A DNA stretch of 64,000 nt, taken from positions 298,166-362,165 of the forward strand of contig WNKP01000004.1 of NCBI GenBank assembly GCA_009797885.1. The letters run 5' to 3'. Made by a program: the position numbers and the translations under genes. This document shows, one piece after another, positions 1-8,644 of the stretch (position 1 is the stretch's first letter; each line of letters opens with the position of its first letter). The notes beneath the pieces are model-generated. The model saw only the letters and a program-made list of their open reading frames with translations, made no database searches and was not told the origin of the DNA. This DNA is from Flavobacteriaceae bacterium GF1 (GTDB lineage Bacteria > Bacteroidota > Bacteroidia > Flavobacteriales > Flavobacteriaceae).

Positions 1-181
1 GCTCATTGTTGAACCACTCCGGAATATAAAAGAACTCATATTCCGTAATTTCTTCCAATTGCTCCAAAACCCCTACCCGTGTTACGTCCGTAAAAGTTAT
101 CGAGATGGGACCCGTGTTTTGTTGGGCGCTGGAGTAAAGACCCCATATCATCATCAAATACACTACTATGCGATTTCCCAT
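1..181 (-). CDS. STN-domain protein, N-terminus only (TonB-receptor-like or carboxypeptidase-like), cut by window edge
   Basis: A minus-strand frame opens with ATG at 181 and runs off the left edge after 60 codons without a stop. The start encodes a signal peptide (MGNRIVVYLMMIWGLYSSAQ), then residues typical of the secretin/TonB short N-terminal (STN) domain, such as ISITFTDVTRVGVLEQLEEI. In Bacteroidota this domain opens SusC-like receptors and carboxypeptidase-like regulatory proteins of the outer membrane. The ATG lies 2 bp beyond the stop of the upstream minus-strand gene, so the two are probably cotranscribed. Which of the two larger families it belongs to cannot be seen from 60 residues. 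Confidence 0.6.
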   Translation of the reverse strand, partial: MGNRIVVYLMMIWGLYSSAQQNTGPISITFTDVTRVGVLEQLEEITEYEFFYIPEWFNNE

Positions 182-183
182 GG

Positions 184-996
184 TCAAAAAGTGGTGTTTT
201 GGACCTGTTCCAACGGGAACAAGTGATCGAAAGCCATGGCCGTAAAGGCATCAATATCCTTTCTTCTTAATGCGCCGTATGCCTTGTGGTAGTTTTTAAT
301 GGCCTCCTTGTGGTTAGGGAAGGCCAACATCCATTCCCTTTTGGAATCCACCGGATAAAGCGTATTGGCATGCCATACAAAAAAGTTGACCCTTTGTTCA
401 AACTCCTGGTATACTGTTCTGGTTTCCCGTTTATCCACTTTCACTTTCCTATACTTCTTAAGAAGCATGGACGTCCCTTTTTTGAAAACAATCTCACAGA
501 ATCCCAACGCCCCTGAAGATGCTTCGACATTTTTATCCACCTTAATAAATGGGTGTCCGTTTATTGAGAAACCTTCCGTTCTTGTACGTTCCAGGACAAT
601 GAGCAAGGCATTGGTCTGGTCCGTGGGTGTAATCAATAGGGCATCGTTGAACAAATCATATTTTATTTTTTGGTCATAATAGGTTTGTCCATCAAATGTT
701 ACGCTTCCCAATTCCAGTCCCGGAGAATTAAAAAACTGATGCTTTTCATTAATGACCGTGAAATTATCGGTATAAACGGTTCCTTTGTACAATCCGGAAT
801 TCTCAATACCAATCCTGGTGTCAAACCAATTGTAAAAAGGCTCCGTATTCCTATCCGTTTGGGCGTAAATGCCATTGAACAACAATAGTGCTACTCCCAA
901 TAGACCATATTTCCGAAGTAAGTTTGAAGAATAAAAAAAATTCAAGAGCAAGTTTCTAGTAGTCAGATCGATTTTAAAGATAATATGCAATAACAA
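184..996 (-). CDS. Secreted protein of unknown function
   Basis: The 270-residue product has a hydrophobic stretch at about residues 30-45 ending in the cleavage-like YAQ, so it is probably exported. The start is uncertain: the only in-frame Met precedes a long n-region, and a non-ATG start closer to the hydrophobic core is possible. The mature part is rich in beta-type segments and aromatic residues and has a charged alpha-helical tail. I recognise no family. It sits 2 bp upstream of the STN-domain gene, which suggests a common transcript and a role at the cell envelope; that is inference. Confidence 0.6.
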   Translation of the reverse strand: MLLHIIFKIDLTTRNLLLNFFYSSNLLRKYGLLGVALLLFNGIYAQTDRNTEPFYNWFDTRIGIENSGLYKGTVYTDNFTVINEKHQFFNSPGLELGSVTFDGQTYYDQKIKYDLFNDALLITPTDQTNALLIVLERTRTEGFSINGHPFIKVDKNVEASSGALGFCEIVFKKGTSMLLKKYRKVKVDKRETRTVYQEFEQRVNFFVWHANTLYPVDSKREWMLAFPNHKEAIKNYHKAYGALRRKDIDAFTAMAFDHLFPLEQVQNTTF

Positions 997-1502
997 TCCA
1001 CAAACACTGCCCCAAGCAGTAGGACAACTTTTGTTTGAAATTACGTTTCGGTGTTTTCGAAGTTTAACCGGAAAAAAACCTTATTGATATGGTGTTAAAA
1101 TCGACATGAAGTCCCCAAACACCCCATTAACAATCAGATATCCAGCATTTTAGTTAAATAAAGGCCATGCATACTTCCATTCCAGTGGTAATAGGTGGCT
1201 CCCACAGCTCCATCCCCCTAATTGTTTTCCGCACATTAAGGAATTCCAAACACATTCGTATGTCAATACCGATCCTTCATATCATTAATTCTTACTTCTA
1301 GCATTTAATGTTGCTGGAAATATGTAATCTGAAGTAGTATTGGGCATGATTTCCACGGTTGGGAACAACTTAAAATTTCCCAAGCCGAAGCCCCATAAAA
1401 GATTCCATCCAATGAATAGGGGTTACCATATCATAAAGAAACGGGGGCATGACATTATACAGATACCGTCATTACGAAAAAACAAATCCTAAATCAAATA
1501 AT
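997..1502. other. Intergenic region between divergent genes
   Basis: About 500 bp separate two divergently transcribed genes, so promoters for both should lie here. I see no convincing ORF, repeat or terminator. The region is AT-rich near 1030-1090 and no clean TAnnTTTG element stood out. Confidence 0.4.
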
Positions 1503-2126
1503 ATGTTCAAACTAGCACAATTCTCATCCAAAGAAAAAAAGTACAGTATCCCAAGGGCAAGACCCAGCAGTGTTGTCCTTCTAGTTGGGCTGCTATTTTT
1601 ATGGGCCTGCAACAATGACGATGATGGCGCGATTGCACCTGAATTCTTTATTTCGGGCGATACACAAAATACAACCCTTACTTATGAACAGACGATTTTT
1701 GATGGGGGAAGCAACAATGCCATCAACACATTCAGCAAAGCGGACAAAACCACCACATTGCAAACCTTTAGGGAAAAAGTTGAGAGCCCCGATGGGTTTT
1801 GGACCATACGAATGGTCAACCTCGATATTGAAGAACTCAACCTGCCCTATACCCTAAAGCGTGATGAGGGCACCATTTCATGGATAGATGAATCCATTAA
1901 GGAACTGCAATCTTCCTGTTCACGTGCCGATGTGCTTTGTTTTTACGCTGGAATCGGGGACGAAGAAGTGAAAATCACCATTAGCTCGGTCGAAAACGGC
2001 ATAGTTGAAGGGCATTTTACCGGACGGTTGTTTCATTACACCATAAATCCAACGGTAACCAAGGACGAAAATGACTTTATAGAAGTATCCCAAGGGAAAT
2101 TTGTAGTACGCTACTTGAATATTTGA
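1503..2126 (+). CDS. Putative surface lipoprotein of unknown function
   Basis: The product has a basic n-region, a hydrophobic core (SSVVLLVGLLFLWAC) and a lipobox cysteine followed by NNDDDG. That acidic stretch after the cysteine resembles the lipoprotein export signal of Bacteroidota, so surface exposure is likely. The ATG at 1503 is preferred; an in-frame ATG at 1449 would add 18 polar residues ahead of the signal. The mature domain of about 170 residues looks beta-rich and contains two cysteines (SCSRADVLC). No family recognised. It stands alone between intergenic regions. Confidence 0.6.
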   Translation: MFKLAQFSSKEKKYSIPRARPSSVVLLVGLLFLWACNNDDDGAIAPEFFISGDTQNTTLTYEQTIFDGGSNNAINTFSKADKTTTLQTFREKVESPDGFWTIRMVNLDIEELNLPYTLKRDEGTISWIDESIKELQSSCSRADVLCFYAGIGDEEVKITISSVENGIVEGHFTGRLFHYTINPTVTKDENDFIEVSQGKFVVRYLNI

Positions 2127-2253
2127 TCCCTTTAATCACAAAATATTCGCAATATCAATAAGAATGGACAGCTATGTAGTGTTTAATGTTCATTCAGTGG
2201 GTAGTTTTACGTAGTCTTTTAAAGTTAAATCGAGAAGAAAATAAATTGGCAAA

Positions 2254-3339
2254 ATGAAATCATTGATGATTGGAAACGGTTTGATCGCACTTTTGATCGG
2301 TATTTCTTCCTTCGGCCAGTCCACCAAAGGGGCAGTTCCCATGAATATCCAAAATTGGGAGCTATCCGAAAGGGATACTACAGTTTTTGAAACTTTCGAT
2401 GGAAGGGAAACCGTGGTACTCAACGGAGAGGCCATCCTAAAAAACGAAAACTTTGTAAATGGTACCATAGAATTGGAGATATATGCCAATGACAACAGAA
2501 GCTTTGCCGGTATCATCTTTAGAAAACAAGAAGATACCATGGAGGAAGTCCTGATCCGTTGTCACAAATCAAACCAGGTTGATGCCATGCAGTACACCCC
2601 TATTTTCCATAAAGAGACCAATTGGCAACTGTATAGGGAGTATCAGGCCAAAGTAGCGTTCAAGAAAAAAGGGTGGAACAAGCTCAAATTAGCGGTTGTA
2701 GGTCACAGCGCGACAGTGTTTTTGAATGATAAGGAGGTCTTCTCCATTGACCATTTGCGGACATCGAACAAGGACGGCGAAATAGGGATATTCTCATTGT
2801 ATGCCAACCGGTTTTCAAATTTCAGGTTTTCAAAATCGGACAGCGATTATGAGGGCAACACAATACCAGCGAACAAAAGCACTAATCCCAGTATGATAAG
2901 GAAGTGGTACTTATCCGAAGGATTTCCATTCCAAAAGGAAGATTTCTCATTGGAAAGGGCGCTCAAGCTACCGGATAAGGAAGTGAATACCGAAAGTTCG
3001 GGATTACTCCCCATTTCCAAATATGTCAGAAGAAAATCCGCTGGTAGGTTTGAAAACAATAGGGAATATGCTGCCATCGTTTCCAAAAATATTGAAGTTG
3101 ATAAAGACACCATACGGCGTTTTTCATTCGACTTTAGTGATCGGGTTACGGTCTATTTGAACATGAAACCCATCTTCTCGGGGAACAATGCTTTCCGGGC
3201 GAAAGGACCACAGCACACGGGCCACCTGGATATCGACACCAATGTGTTGCATCTGAACCTTAAAGAAGGTAACAATACATTGCATTGCTTGGTCATTGAT
3301 AAGGCCAACGGATGGGGATTTATGGGGAAATTGGATTGA
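2254..3339 (+). CDS. Secreted protein with a concanavalin A-like (DUF1080/LamG-type) domain
   Basis: The 361-residue product starts with a signal peptide ending near FGQS. Residues of about 35-195 have the pattern of a concanavalin A-like lectin/glucanase fold: an FDG opening, NGTIELEI, SFAGIIFR, WNKLKLAVVGHSATVFLNDKEVF and a FSNFRFS end, as in proteins annotated 3-keto-disaccharide hydrolase (DUF1080) domain. The C-terminal half (about 220-361) has a second beta-rich region that may bind carbohydrate. No catalytic residues can be assigned. It lies 127 bp after the lipoprotein gene and 91 bp before the next gene on the same strand. Confidence 0.55.
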   Translation: MKSLMIGNGLIALLIGISSFGQSTKGAVPMNIQNWELSERDTTVFETFDGRETVVLNGEAILKNENFVNGTIELEIYANDNRSFAGIIFRKQEDTMEEVLIRCHKSNQVDAMQYTPIFHKETNWQLYREYQAKVAFKKKGWNKLKLAVVGHSATVFLNDKEVFSIDHLRTSNKDGEIGIFSLYANRFSNFRFSKSDSDYEGNTIPANKSTNPSMIRKWYLSEGFPFQKEDFSLERALKLPDKEVNTESSGLLPISKYVRRKSAGRFENNREYAAIVSKNIEVDKDTIRRFSFDFSDRVTVYLNMKPIFSGNNAFRAKGPQHTGHLDIDTNVLHLNLKEGNNTLHCLVIDKANGWGFMGKLD

Positions 3340-3430
3340 GATGGAAGAAGGGGGGGTCAACCCCATTAGCTTTTAGGTCCACAAACCAAATGACGGAAGT
3401 AGTGTATATTCGTTTATTCAGACGGCAAAA

Positions 3431-4237
3431 ATGAAGTATAAATCCTTGATTTGTATGGGCATAGGGTATATTGTCCTTAAATGGGCGATTATTATTGGGG
3501 TGGCAGGATATCTCTATGAATTGGGTATTTGGAGCAATTGGTATATCCTTTTTGTGCCGCTAATAGGCCTTATCCTTTTCAGGTTTATTAAAAGGGTTTT
3601 TCTAAAAAAGGCCCACTTCCTTGGATACAGGAAATCCTTTTATACAATGTTAAAACACTACTATCCGGAACACTACAGATCCCTTTACCATCAAACTGAA
3701 AAGAGATTTGAGGAAATCTCAAAAGATGTTTCCTTTGCGGCCACTTCAAAAAATCCCATGGACAAACGTTTGGACTTCTGCGCATTCTTTTTGGGTTTGA
3801 TACAAGTGCTTGAAAAAAATGGGGAATCTTATCCGCAGATCAAAGCGATAGCCATTGGAATTGCAGAAGACTATGTCAGGCCCAAAAACAGGATACAGGC
3901 CTATGTAAAGAAATTGCCCGTAAAATTAATTGGTACGGCTCCAGGAAAATTTCTAGTTGGGAAACTGAACAAGAGAATTCAAACCAAAGGACATGAAGAC
4001 GGTTTCAAGGCCCACATTGTAACGGATAAAAAGGAAACCTTTGGTCTGGGGTACGGTATAAACATATCGGAATGTGGAATTTGCAAGCTATTCCTAAAGC
4101 ATGGAGCATCCGAATACAGTCCCATTCTCTGTGAAGTTGACAAGATTACCACCCGCCTGGCAGGTTTGGAAATGATCAGGACCGGGACCATTGCCACGGG
4201 TGCGGATATTTGTGATTTTAGGTATAGAAAAATCTGA
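3431..4237 (+). CDS. ATC-hydrolase-like (L-2-amino-thiazoline-4-carboxylate hydrolase family) membrane protein
   Basis: The 268-residue product begins with two closely spaced hydrophobic segments (about residues 8-28 and 35-52), then a soluble domain. The C-terminal third carries the cysteine-rich signature of the ATC hydrolase family: CGICKLFLKHG, then a PILCEVDKI motif and the closing ADICDFRYRK. Family members are named after an enzyme that opens 2-aminothiazoline-4-carboxylate, but most bacterial homologues are uncharacterised, so the substrate is unknown. The N-terminal membrane anchor is a deviation from purely soluble members. It converges with the EthD gene across a structured spacer. 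Confidence 0.55.
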   Translation: MKYKSLICMGIGYIVLKWAIIIGVAGYLYELGIWSNWYILFVPLIGLILFRFIKRVFLKKAHFLGYRKSFYTMLKHYYPEHYRSLYHQTEKRFEEISKDVSFAATSKNPMDKRLDFCAFFLGLIQVLEKNGESYPQIKAIAIGIAEDYVRPKNRIQAYVKKLPVKLIGTAPGKFLVGKLNKRIQTKGHEDGFKAHIVTDKKETFGLGYGINISECGICKLFLKHGASEYSPILCEVDKITTRLAGLEMIRTGTIATGADICDFRYRKI

Positions 4238-4245
4238 AATAGCGT

Positions 4246-4445
4246 GAGTTTCGATATTAGAAAATTACGTGATTTTGAGTGTTTTTGCGATAGCAAAAAT
4301 GTATCGAAAAACCTGCCTGGCCGGCCAGGCAGGCAAGTAATTTTCTTGCAAAATCCTAATTTCGATACAATTTTTCTTCATTTCATTACGAAAAACCACT
4401 CAATTTGACGGATTTTGGCTGATAAAAAATAATATCGAAAAACTC
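4246..4445. repeat. Imperfect ~200 bp palindrome with GC-rich 22 bp perfect core
   Basis: Nested inverted repeats are visible. The outer arms are TTTCGATATTA (4248-4258) and TAATATCGAAA (about 4431-4441). Inner arms TGTATCGAAA (4300-4309) and TTTCGATACA (4360-4369) pair exactly. At 4312-4333 is a perfect GC-rich palindrome of 22 bp whose half-site is CCTGCCTGGCC, surrounded by very AT-rich DNA. A small hairpin (TTTTTGC, GATA loop, GCAAAAA) sits at 4282-4299. The structure resembles REP- or MITE-like interspersed elements more than a simple terminator. Copy number elsewhere cannot be judged from this window. Confidence 0.5.
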
Positions 4446-4530
4446 ATGTTAAAATACCCCACTGGTTACACCCAAAATTCATCCTTTTATAAAATCCGAT
4501 TTCAATTTACCGATGTCCCAAGATAAAGAA

Positions 4531-4559
4531 AGGTCCAACTTTTAGATAAAGCTGGACCT
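4531..4559. terminator. Candidate bidirectional terminator
   Basis: AGGTCCA at 4531-4537 pairs with TGGACCT at 4553-4559, with a further interrupted base pair inside. The hairpin is followed by a T-rich run on the plus strand (TTATTTTAT) and by TTTCTTTATCTT on the minus strand. It lies between two convergent genes and, being closer, most likely ends the EthD transcript. Confidence 0.45.
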
Positions 4560-4607
4560 ACGTTATTTTATCTTTCGCTCATTATCGATAGTGCTCGATG
4601 CCGGATT

Positions 4608-5069
4608 TCAGTCTTTTCCCTTTATAGGATTCGGTTGTACCTGCATAATTTCACTGATCGATAAGGTGGGCCTGGCATTCGTGTAATTCTTGAAGTCACT
4701 AATGATTGCCTCCCTATTTTTTGTTATGGCTTCATTATAATCCGCGATATCCTTAATGTAAAAATATCCAATAGCCACAAAGGGCGCTTTATCATTAGGT
4801 GTCCTGCCCGCTATGCCCTTATCTATTTCGTAAAATCTTAAGTTTTCCCCTAAAAACCCAGCTACCATGGGCATATGCTTTTCCTGGTAGTAGTTCATGT
4901 CAAAGGTCACATTTTCCTCGTTTGGATACAGTATGGCTACTTTGAACCTGCCCATTTCTGGAGCCGATGCGTGTTTCAGTTGGCTCGTTTTACAGCTTGC
5001 CAAAGCGGTAAAAACCAAGATTATTGAAAGGAGTTTGATTTTTGTGGTCATATACATCGGTTTTATCAT
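4608..5069 (-). CDS. EthD-domain family lipoprotein
   Basis: The 153-residue product has a lipoprotein signal (IILVFTALASC) and then a small alpha+beta domain. FKVAILYPNEENVTFDMNYYQEKHMPMV with the YYxxxHMP pattern is the hallmark of EthD-type ferredoxin-like dimeric proteins, and the later block FVAIGYFYIKDIADYNEAI fits the same fold. EthD proteins are usually cytoplasmic and of vague catabolic function; a lipid anchor is unusual and points to the periplasm. In-frame ATGs at 5057 and 5051 are equally good starts. The gene is monocistronic, facing the ATC-hydrolase-like gene. Confidence 0.6.
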   Translation of the reverse strand: MIKPMYMTTKIKLLSIILVFTALASCKTSQLKHASAPEMGRFKVAILYPNEENVTFDMNYYQEKHMPMVAGFLGENLRFYEIDKGIAGRTPNDKAPFVAIGYFYIKDIADYNEAITKNREAIISDFKNYTNARPTLSISEIMQVQPNPIKGKD

Positions 5070-5165
5070 TAATTTTTCATTTCGTCCTTTTTCCCTGATA
5101 CCTAGGCTATTTGGTTAAATTTAGACAAAGTCTTACTAAAAACCCCCCAAATGTTAATAGAAGGT

Positions 5166-7376
5166 TCATAAGGCCAGTACGCTCTTTTTGATGGGCAGTT
5201 TCCTTATTCGTTTTCCAGTAGCGGCAAAAATGGCGTTGCATACAGCGGCATAGGTGGGTGGTCCAGCTATTTCCCCCACACCCCATGGTCGGGTTTCATC
5301 GTTTTCACAAATATGCACCTCGATTTCAGGGATTTCATTGATTCGAAGTACCGGATTATCGTGAAAGTTGCTACGCTTCACAACACCGTTCGCATATTCC
5401 GTTCCTCCGTGGAATATGGCGGACAGTGCCCATATGACGCCGCCTTCCATTTGTTGCCTTACCTGATCCGGGTTTATGACCAGGCCACAGTCGATCGAAG
5501 CGGTGATTTTGGTCACTTTTATTTCATTATTGGCAATGGATACTTCGGCCACAACCGCTCCATAGCCGTTACCATGCATATATGGATATACCGCTATGCC
5601 CTGAGCACTATCTTCGGGCATCGATTTTCCCCATTTCGCTTTTTTCGCGACCAATTCCAGAGCACCGCGCAGCCTATTGATGTTGCATTTATAACTGTGC
5701 TTGAAATCCACCATTTTGTTCCGAGGAAGCAGACTGAGCCGAAATTCCAGAGGATCCCTGTTCAATTCATGGGCCACTTCATCAATAAAGCATTCCGTGG
5801 AAAAGCCTTCTGCATTGGCCATTACCGACCGCCATGCGCCAACCTGGGTGAATCCATCCACTGTTATTTGTGTTCCAGAACAGTTGGGAATATCATAATA
5901 CATCCAACCCAGTAATCCCCCCCAATTGGCCATTACATTCTTGAAATCCCAAAATAGTGGCCTACCATCCTTAATACCAACCGTGTGCTTGTTGAGTTCA
6001 AAAGGATTCAAATAATCGAACTTGATATCATCTTCCCGGCTATAGCACATTTTAACCAAATCACCACCTGCAGCTTTGGATACCACCATGGATTCCACCG
6101 CATATTCGGAGGAATACCGCAAACCAAAACCTCCACCACTGGGATGACAGTTGATTTTTATATTTTCTTTTGGGATTCCCAAATGTTTTTCAATGTTGGC
6201 GATGATTTTGTCCGCCGATTGTGTACCCACCCACATTTCACAGGAATCCCCTTTAAAATGCGATGTGGCATTCAAAGGTTCCATACAGGCATGGTGTTGA
6301 TAGGGGAACTCATAGGTATATGAAATGATTTGATCCATTTCGGAGGTATTGATTTTCTTACCTATTCGCAAAATCTCGGTACCTCTGTTGCTATCCAATT
6401 GCTCCAGACAATCGGCTACAAATTTTTGGTGCTCCATTTTGGCATTTTCGCCCAAATCCCACTCGGCCTTTACGGCTAACTTTCCCTGAAATGCGGCCCA
6501 GGTGGAATTGGCGATTACCGCAACCCCATCCCTGATATGGGTAGCCGCATCCAGAATAACGCCATCAACCTTCACTACTTTTTCAACACCTGGTATTCTT
6601 AGCGCATCGGAGGCGTCAAAACTGAGCAGTTTTCCTTTGAATACAGGGCATCTAAGTACGGCCGCATACTTCATGTTGGGCAAACGCACATCAATACTGA
6701 AAGGATGTTTTCCGGTTACGATATCGGGAATTATTTTGCTTTTGAGACTTTTACCGATCAGCTTGAATTTGGATTGATATTTAAGCGGAACTTCGTCAAA
6801 AAGGGTTTGATAGCTCTCCGGGACCACAACCTTCTCCACGAGTTCCCCATATCCCAATTTTACAGTACTTCCATGTTGGTGGATATGCCCATTTTCAGCA
6901 TAACATTGATCTTCGTAGACCGTCCATTCCTTGGCCGCTGCCTCAATTAAGAGGTATTTTGCAAAGGCCCCAGCTTTTCGAAGTAGATCCCAATGTAGCA
7001 GTGTGCTCGTACTCCCTCCGGTGATATCGGATTCACTAACTGAGGATTTGATGTATTTTATATTGATTTTTTCCCAATCGGCCTCAAGCTCTTCCGCAAG
7101 GATAGAGGACAATCCTGTACTCACCCCTTGTCCCATTTCATATTTTGTAAGGCTCAGAAAAACGCTGCCATCGGGCCTTATTTGTAAAAAGTCCGTTACG
7201 GAAAGTGCTCCTTGGGCTTGAAAACCATTTTCTAAATCGACCAGAGGTGCAGCATTTTTAGGGATATTGACCACCTCATTGACACAACTTTGTAGGAAAT
7301 TCAGTCCTATGACCAACCCACCGCTTGCCAAGCCTGTTCTTTTTAGAAAATCCCTTCTGGAGTTCATTGTTTTCAT
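5166..7376 (-). CDS. Molybdenum-binding large subunit, isoquinoline 1-oxidoreductase (IorB)-type, xanthine dehydrogenase family
   Basis: The product of about 736 residues begins with a twin-arginine signal (NSRRDFLKRTGLASGG), so it is exported folded with its cofactor. It has the two-part aldehyde oxidase/xanthine dehydrogenase molybdopterin-binding architecture: a GGGFGLRYSSEY loop, the VGAWRSVMANAEGF block, and a C-terminal WGVGEIAGPP segment holding the probable catalytic Glu. IorB-type enzymes hydroxylate aldehydes or N-heterocycles; the substrate here is unknown. The start at 7376 overlaps the small-subunit stop by 4 bp (ATGA), so it is preferred over the upstream Met at 7448. No dedicated chaperone gene is adjacent. 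Confidence 0.85.
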   Translation of the reverse strand: MKTMNSRRDFLKRTGLASGGLVIGLNFLQSCVNEVVNIPKNAAPLVDLENGFQAQGALSVTDFLQIRPDGSVFLSLTKYEMGQGVSTGLSSILAEELEADWEKINIKYIKSSVSESDITGGSTSTLLHWDLLRKAGAFAKYLLIEAAAKEWTVYEDQCYAENGHIHQHGSTVKLGYGELVEKVVVPESYQTLFDEVPLKYQSKFKLIGKSLKSKIIPDIVTGKHPFSIDVRLPNMKYAAVLRCPVFKGKLLSFDASDALRIPGVEKVVKVDGVILDAATHIRDGVAVIANSTWAAFQGKLAVKAEWDLGENAKMEHQKFVADCLEQLDSNRGTEILRIGKKINTSEMDQIISYTYEFPYQHHACMEPLNATSHFKGDSCEMWVGTQSADKIIANIEKHLGIPKENIKINCHPSGGGFGLRYSSEYAVESMVVSKAAGGDLVKMCYSREDDIKFDYLNPFELNKHTVGIKDGRPLFWDFKNVMANWGGLLGWMYYDIPNCSGTQITVDGFTQVGAWRSVMANAEGFSTECFIDEVAHELNRDPLEFRLSLLPRNKMVDFKHSYKCNINRLRGALELVAKKAKWGKSMPEDSAQGIAVYPYMHGNGYGAVVAEVSIANNEIKVTKITASIDCGLVINPDQVRQQMEGGVIWALSAIFHGGTEYANGVVKRSNFHDNPVLRINEIPEIEVHICENDETRPWGVGEIAGPPTYAAVCNAIFAATGKRIRKLPIKKSVLAL

Positions 7377-7849
7377 ATGCCATTGTTCTTGGAGGATTGT
7401 TCCACTACGGATTTTATCGCCTTTAAAATTCTGGGATAGGTCCCACACCTGCAGATATTACCGGACATTGCATTTAGAATCGCTTCGTCGGTTGGATTTG
7501 GATTGCTTTTTAAAAACCCGATGGCATTCATTAATTGACCACTTTGGCAATAGCCACATTGGGGTACTTGCTGATCGATCCATGCTTGTTGCAAAGAACG
7601 AAAAGGGGTAGCTTCGACCCCCTCAATGGTTTCTATGTTTTTATCCATGGCAGACTGTACCCCCATACTACATGACCGTACCGCCTGCCCATCAACAAGT
7701 ACCGTACAGGCCCCGCATTGGGCAATACCGCAGCCAAATTTTGTGCCGGTCAATCCCAGGATGTCCCTTAACACCCAGAGCAATGGCATATTGGGGTCCA
7801 TCTCCTTTTCATGGACAATTCCATTTACATTAAGTCGTATAGTGGCCAT
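7373..7849 (-). CDS. 2Fe-2S small subunit, isoquinoline 1-oxidoreductase (IorA)-type
   Basis: The 158-residue protein holds two [2Fe-2S] clusters. The plant-type N-terminal domain has GTKFGCGIAQCGACTVLVDG with a later RSC, and the helical C-terminal domain has QCGYCQSGQL and ICRCGTYPRI. This is the usual length for the electron-transfer subunit of IorAB-type oxidoreductases. It overlaps the large subunit gene by 4 bp and follows the VOC gene by 10 bp, so the three are one operon. It has no export signal of its own and presumably travels with the Tat-signal-bearing large subunit. Confidence 0.9.
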   Translation of the reverse strand: MATIRLNVNGIVHEKEMDPNMPLLWVLRDILGLTGTKFGCGIAQCGACTVLVDGQAVRSCSMGVQSAMDKNIETIEGVEATPFRSLQQAWIDQQVPQCGYCQSGQLMNAIGFLKSNPNPTDEAILNAMSGNICRCGTYPRILKAIKSVVEQSSKNNGI

Positions 7850-7859
7850 AGGGTTCGTT

Positions 7860-8348
7860 TTAATGGTTGCGTGTTACAATGGTTGAGTCTGGTTCTGGCA
7901 TCTTTTCTATATAAAGCAGTTCCATAATGATGCCGGCAATCGGCAACTGAAAATACCCAAATTCAAATGCCGATTCCGTTTTCCCGTACTGGATCGGTTT
8001 GAAACCCTTACCGATCAAATCACTTTTTGCGGATACAAAAGCACTATGGTCATAAAACGAGATTCCCGAATGGTGGTAGCCTTCCCCCCTACTTGCCAAA
8101 TGTTGATCCAAAATGCTTTCCCCCGTAAAAGGGGAAATGAGCTCAAGGTTGCTCGTACCAATGGAAGCAATGGCCACCTTAAATGAATAGGGTTTAAAAT
8201 CCCCATTCACCAGGCAAATTTCAGGTGCTATTTTCCAAACATTAAAGGTAATCCCCATGATATTGGTCAGCGTTGCAGCTTCGCTTTCCAAATCTTTGAC
8301 CAGAAAGGATTGATGGTGCAGATGTGCCGCATGTGTTATTGAACTCAT
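7860..8348 (-). CDS. VOC (glyoxalase/epimerase-fold) family protein
   Basis: The 162-residue protein shows two beta-alpha-beta-beta-beta modules. The first opens with HLHHQSFLVKDLESEAATL and ends in NLELISPF; the second has YHHSGISFYDHSAF and ends in IIMELLYIE. The His and Glu residues at those places match the metal-binding positions of vicinal oxygen chelate proteins such as methylmalonyl-CoA epimerase and glyoxalase. It is the first gene of the operon with the IorA/IorB pair, which suggests the same catabolic step, but the substrate cannot be told. Confidence 0.7.
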   Translation of the reverse strand: MSSITHAAHLHHQSFLVKDLESEAATLTNIMGITFNVWKIAPEICLVNGDFKPYSFKVAIASIGTSNLELISPFTGESILDQHLASRGEGYHHSGISFYDHSAFVSAKSDLIGKGFKPIQYGKTESAFEFGYFQLPIAGIIMELLYIEKMPEPDSTIVTRNH

Positions 8349-8644
8349 TTAAACTTGTTTTTAAAAGTCCTACGTGGAATCCCCGTAATATTAAAAGGTA
8401 AATACTTTGGGGCCCGGGTCAAAATGACGAAGAAGCGTTTTTCAGGTACATACACTTAAAAAAGTATTACCAATGCAATAGGTGAAATCAAAAAGTTAGG
8501 TTCCTACCATCACCAAAATCCTTCCTGAAACCATTTTTCCTTTACATCCGGGATTACAAACCTCCTGTATTTGCAAAATCCCCTGGACAGCCATGTCGGT
8601 AGGCCCGAACCGATTTTATCCAGATCCTTTGTTTAAATTGGCAA

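Larger units (their letters stand above)
4238..4607. other. 370 bp convergent spacer with palindromic element and terminator hairpin
   Basis: No gene is seen between the two convergent stops. The spacer is occupied by a nested set of inverted repeats (about 4246-4445), and by a second hairpin near 4531-4559 that fits a bidirectional terminator. Both are listed separately. Confidence 0.5.
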
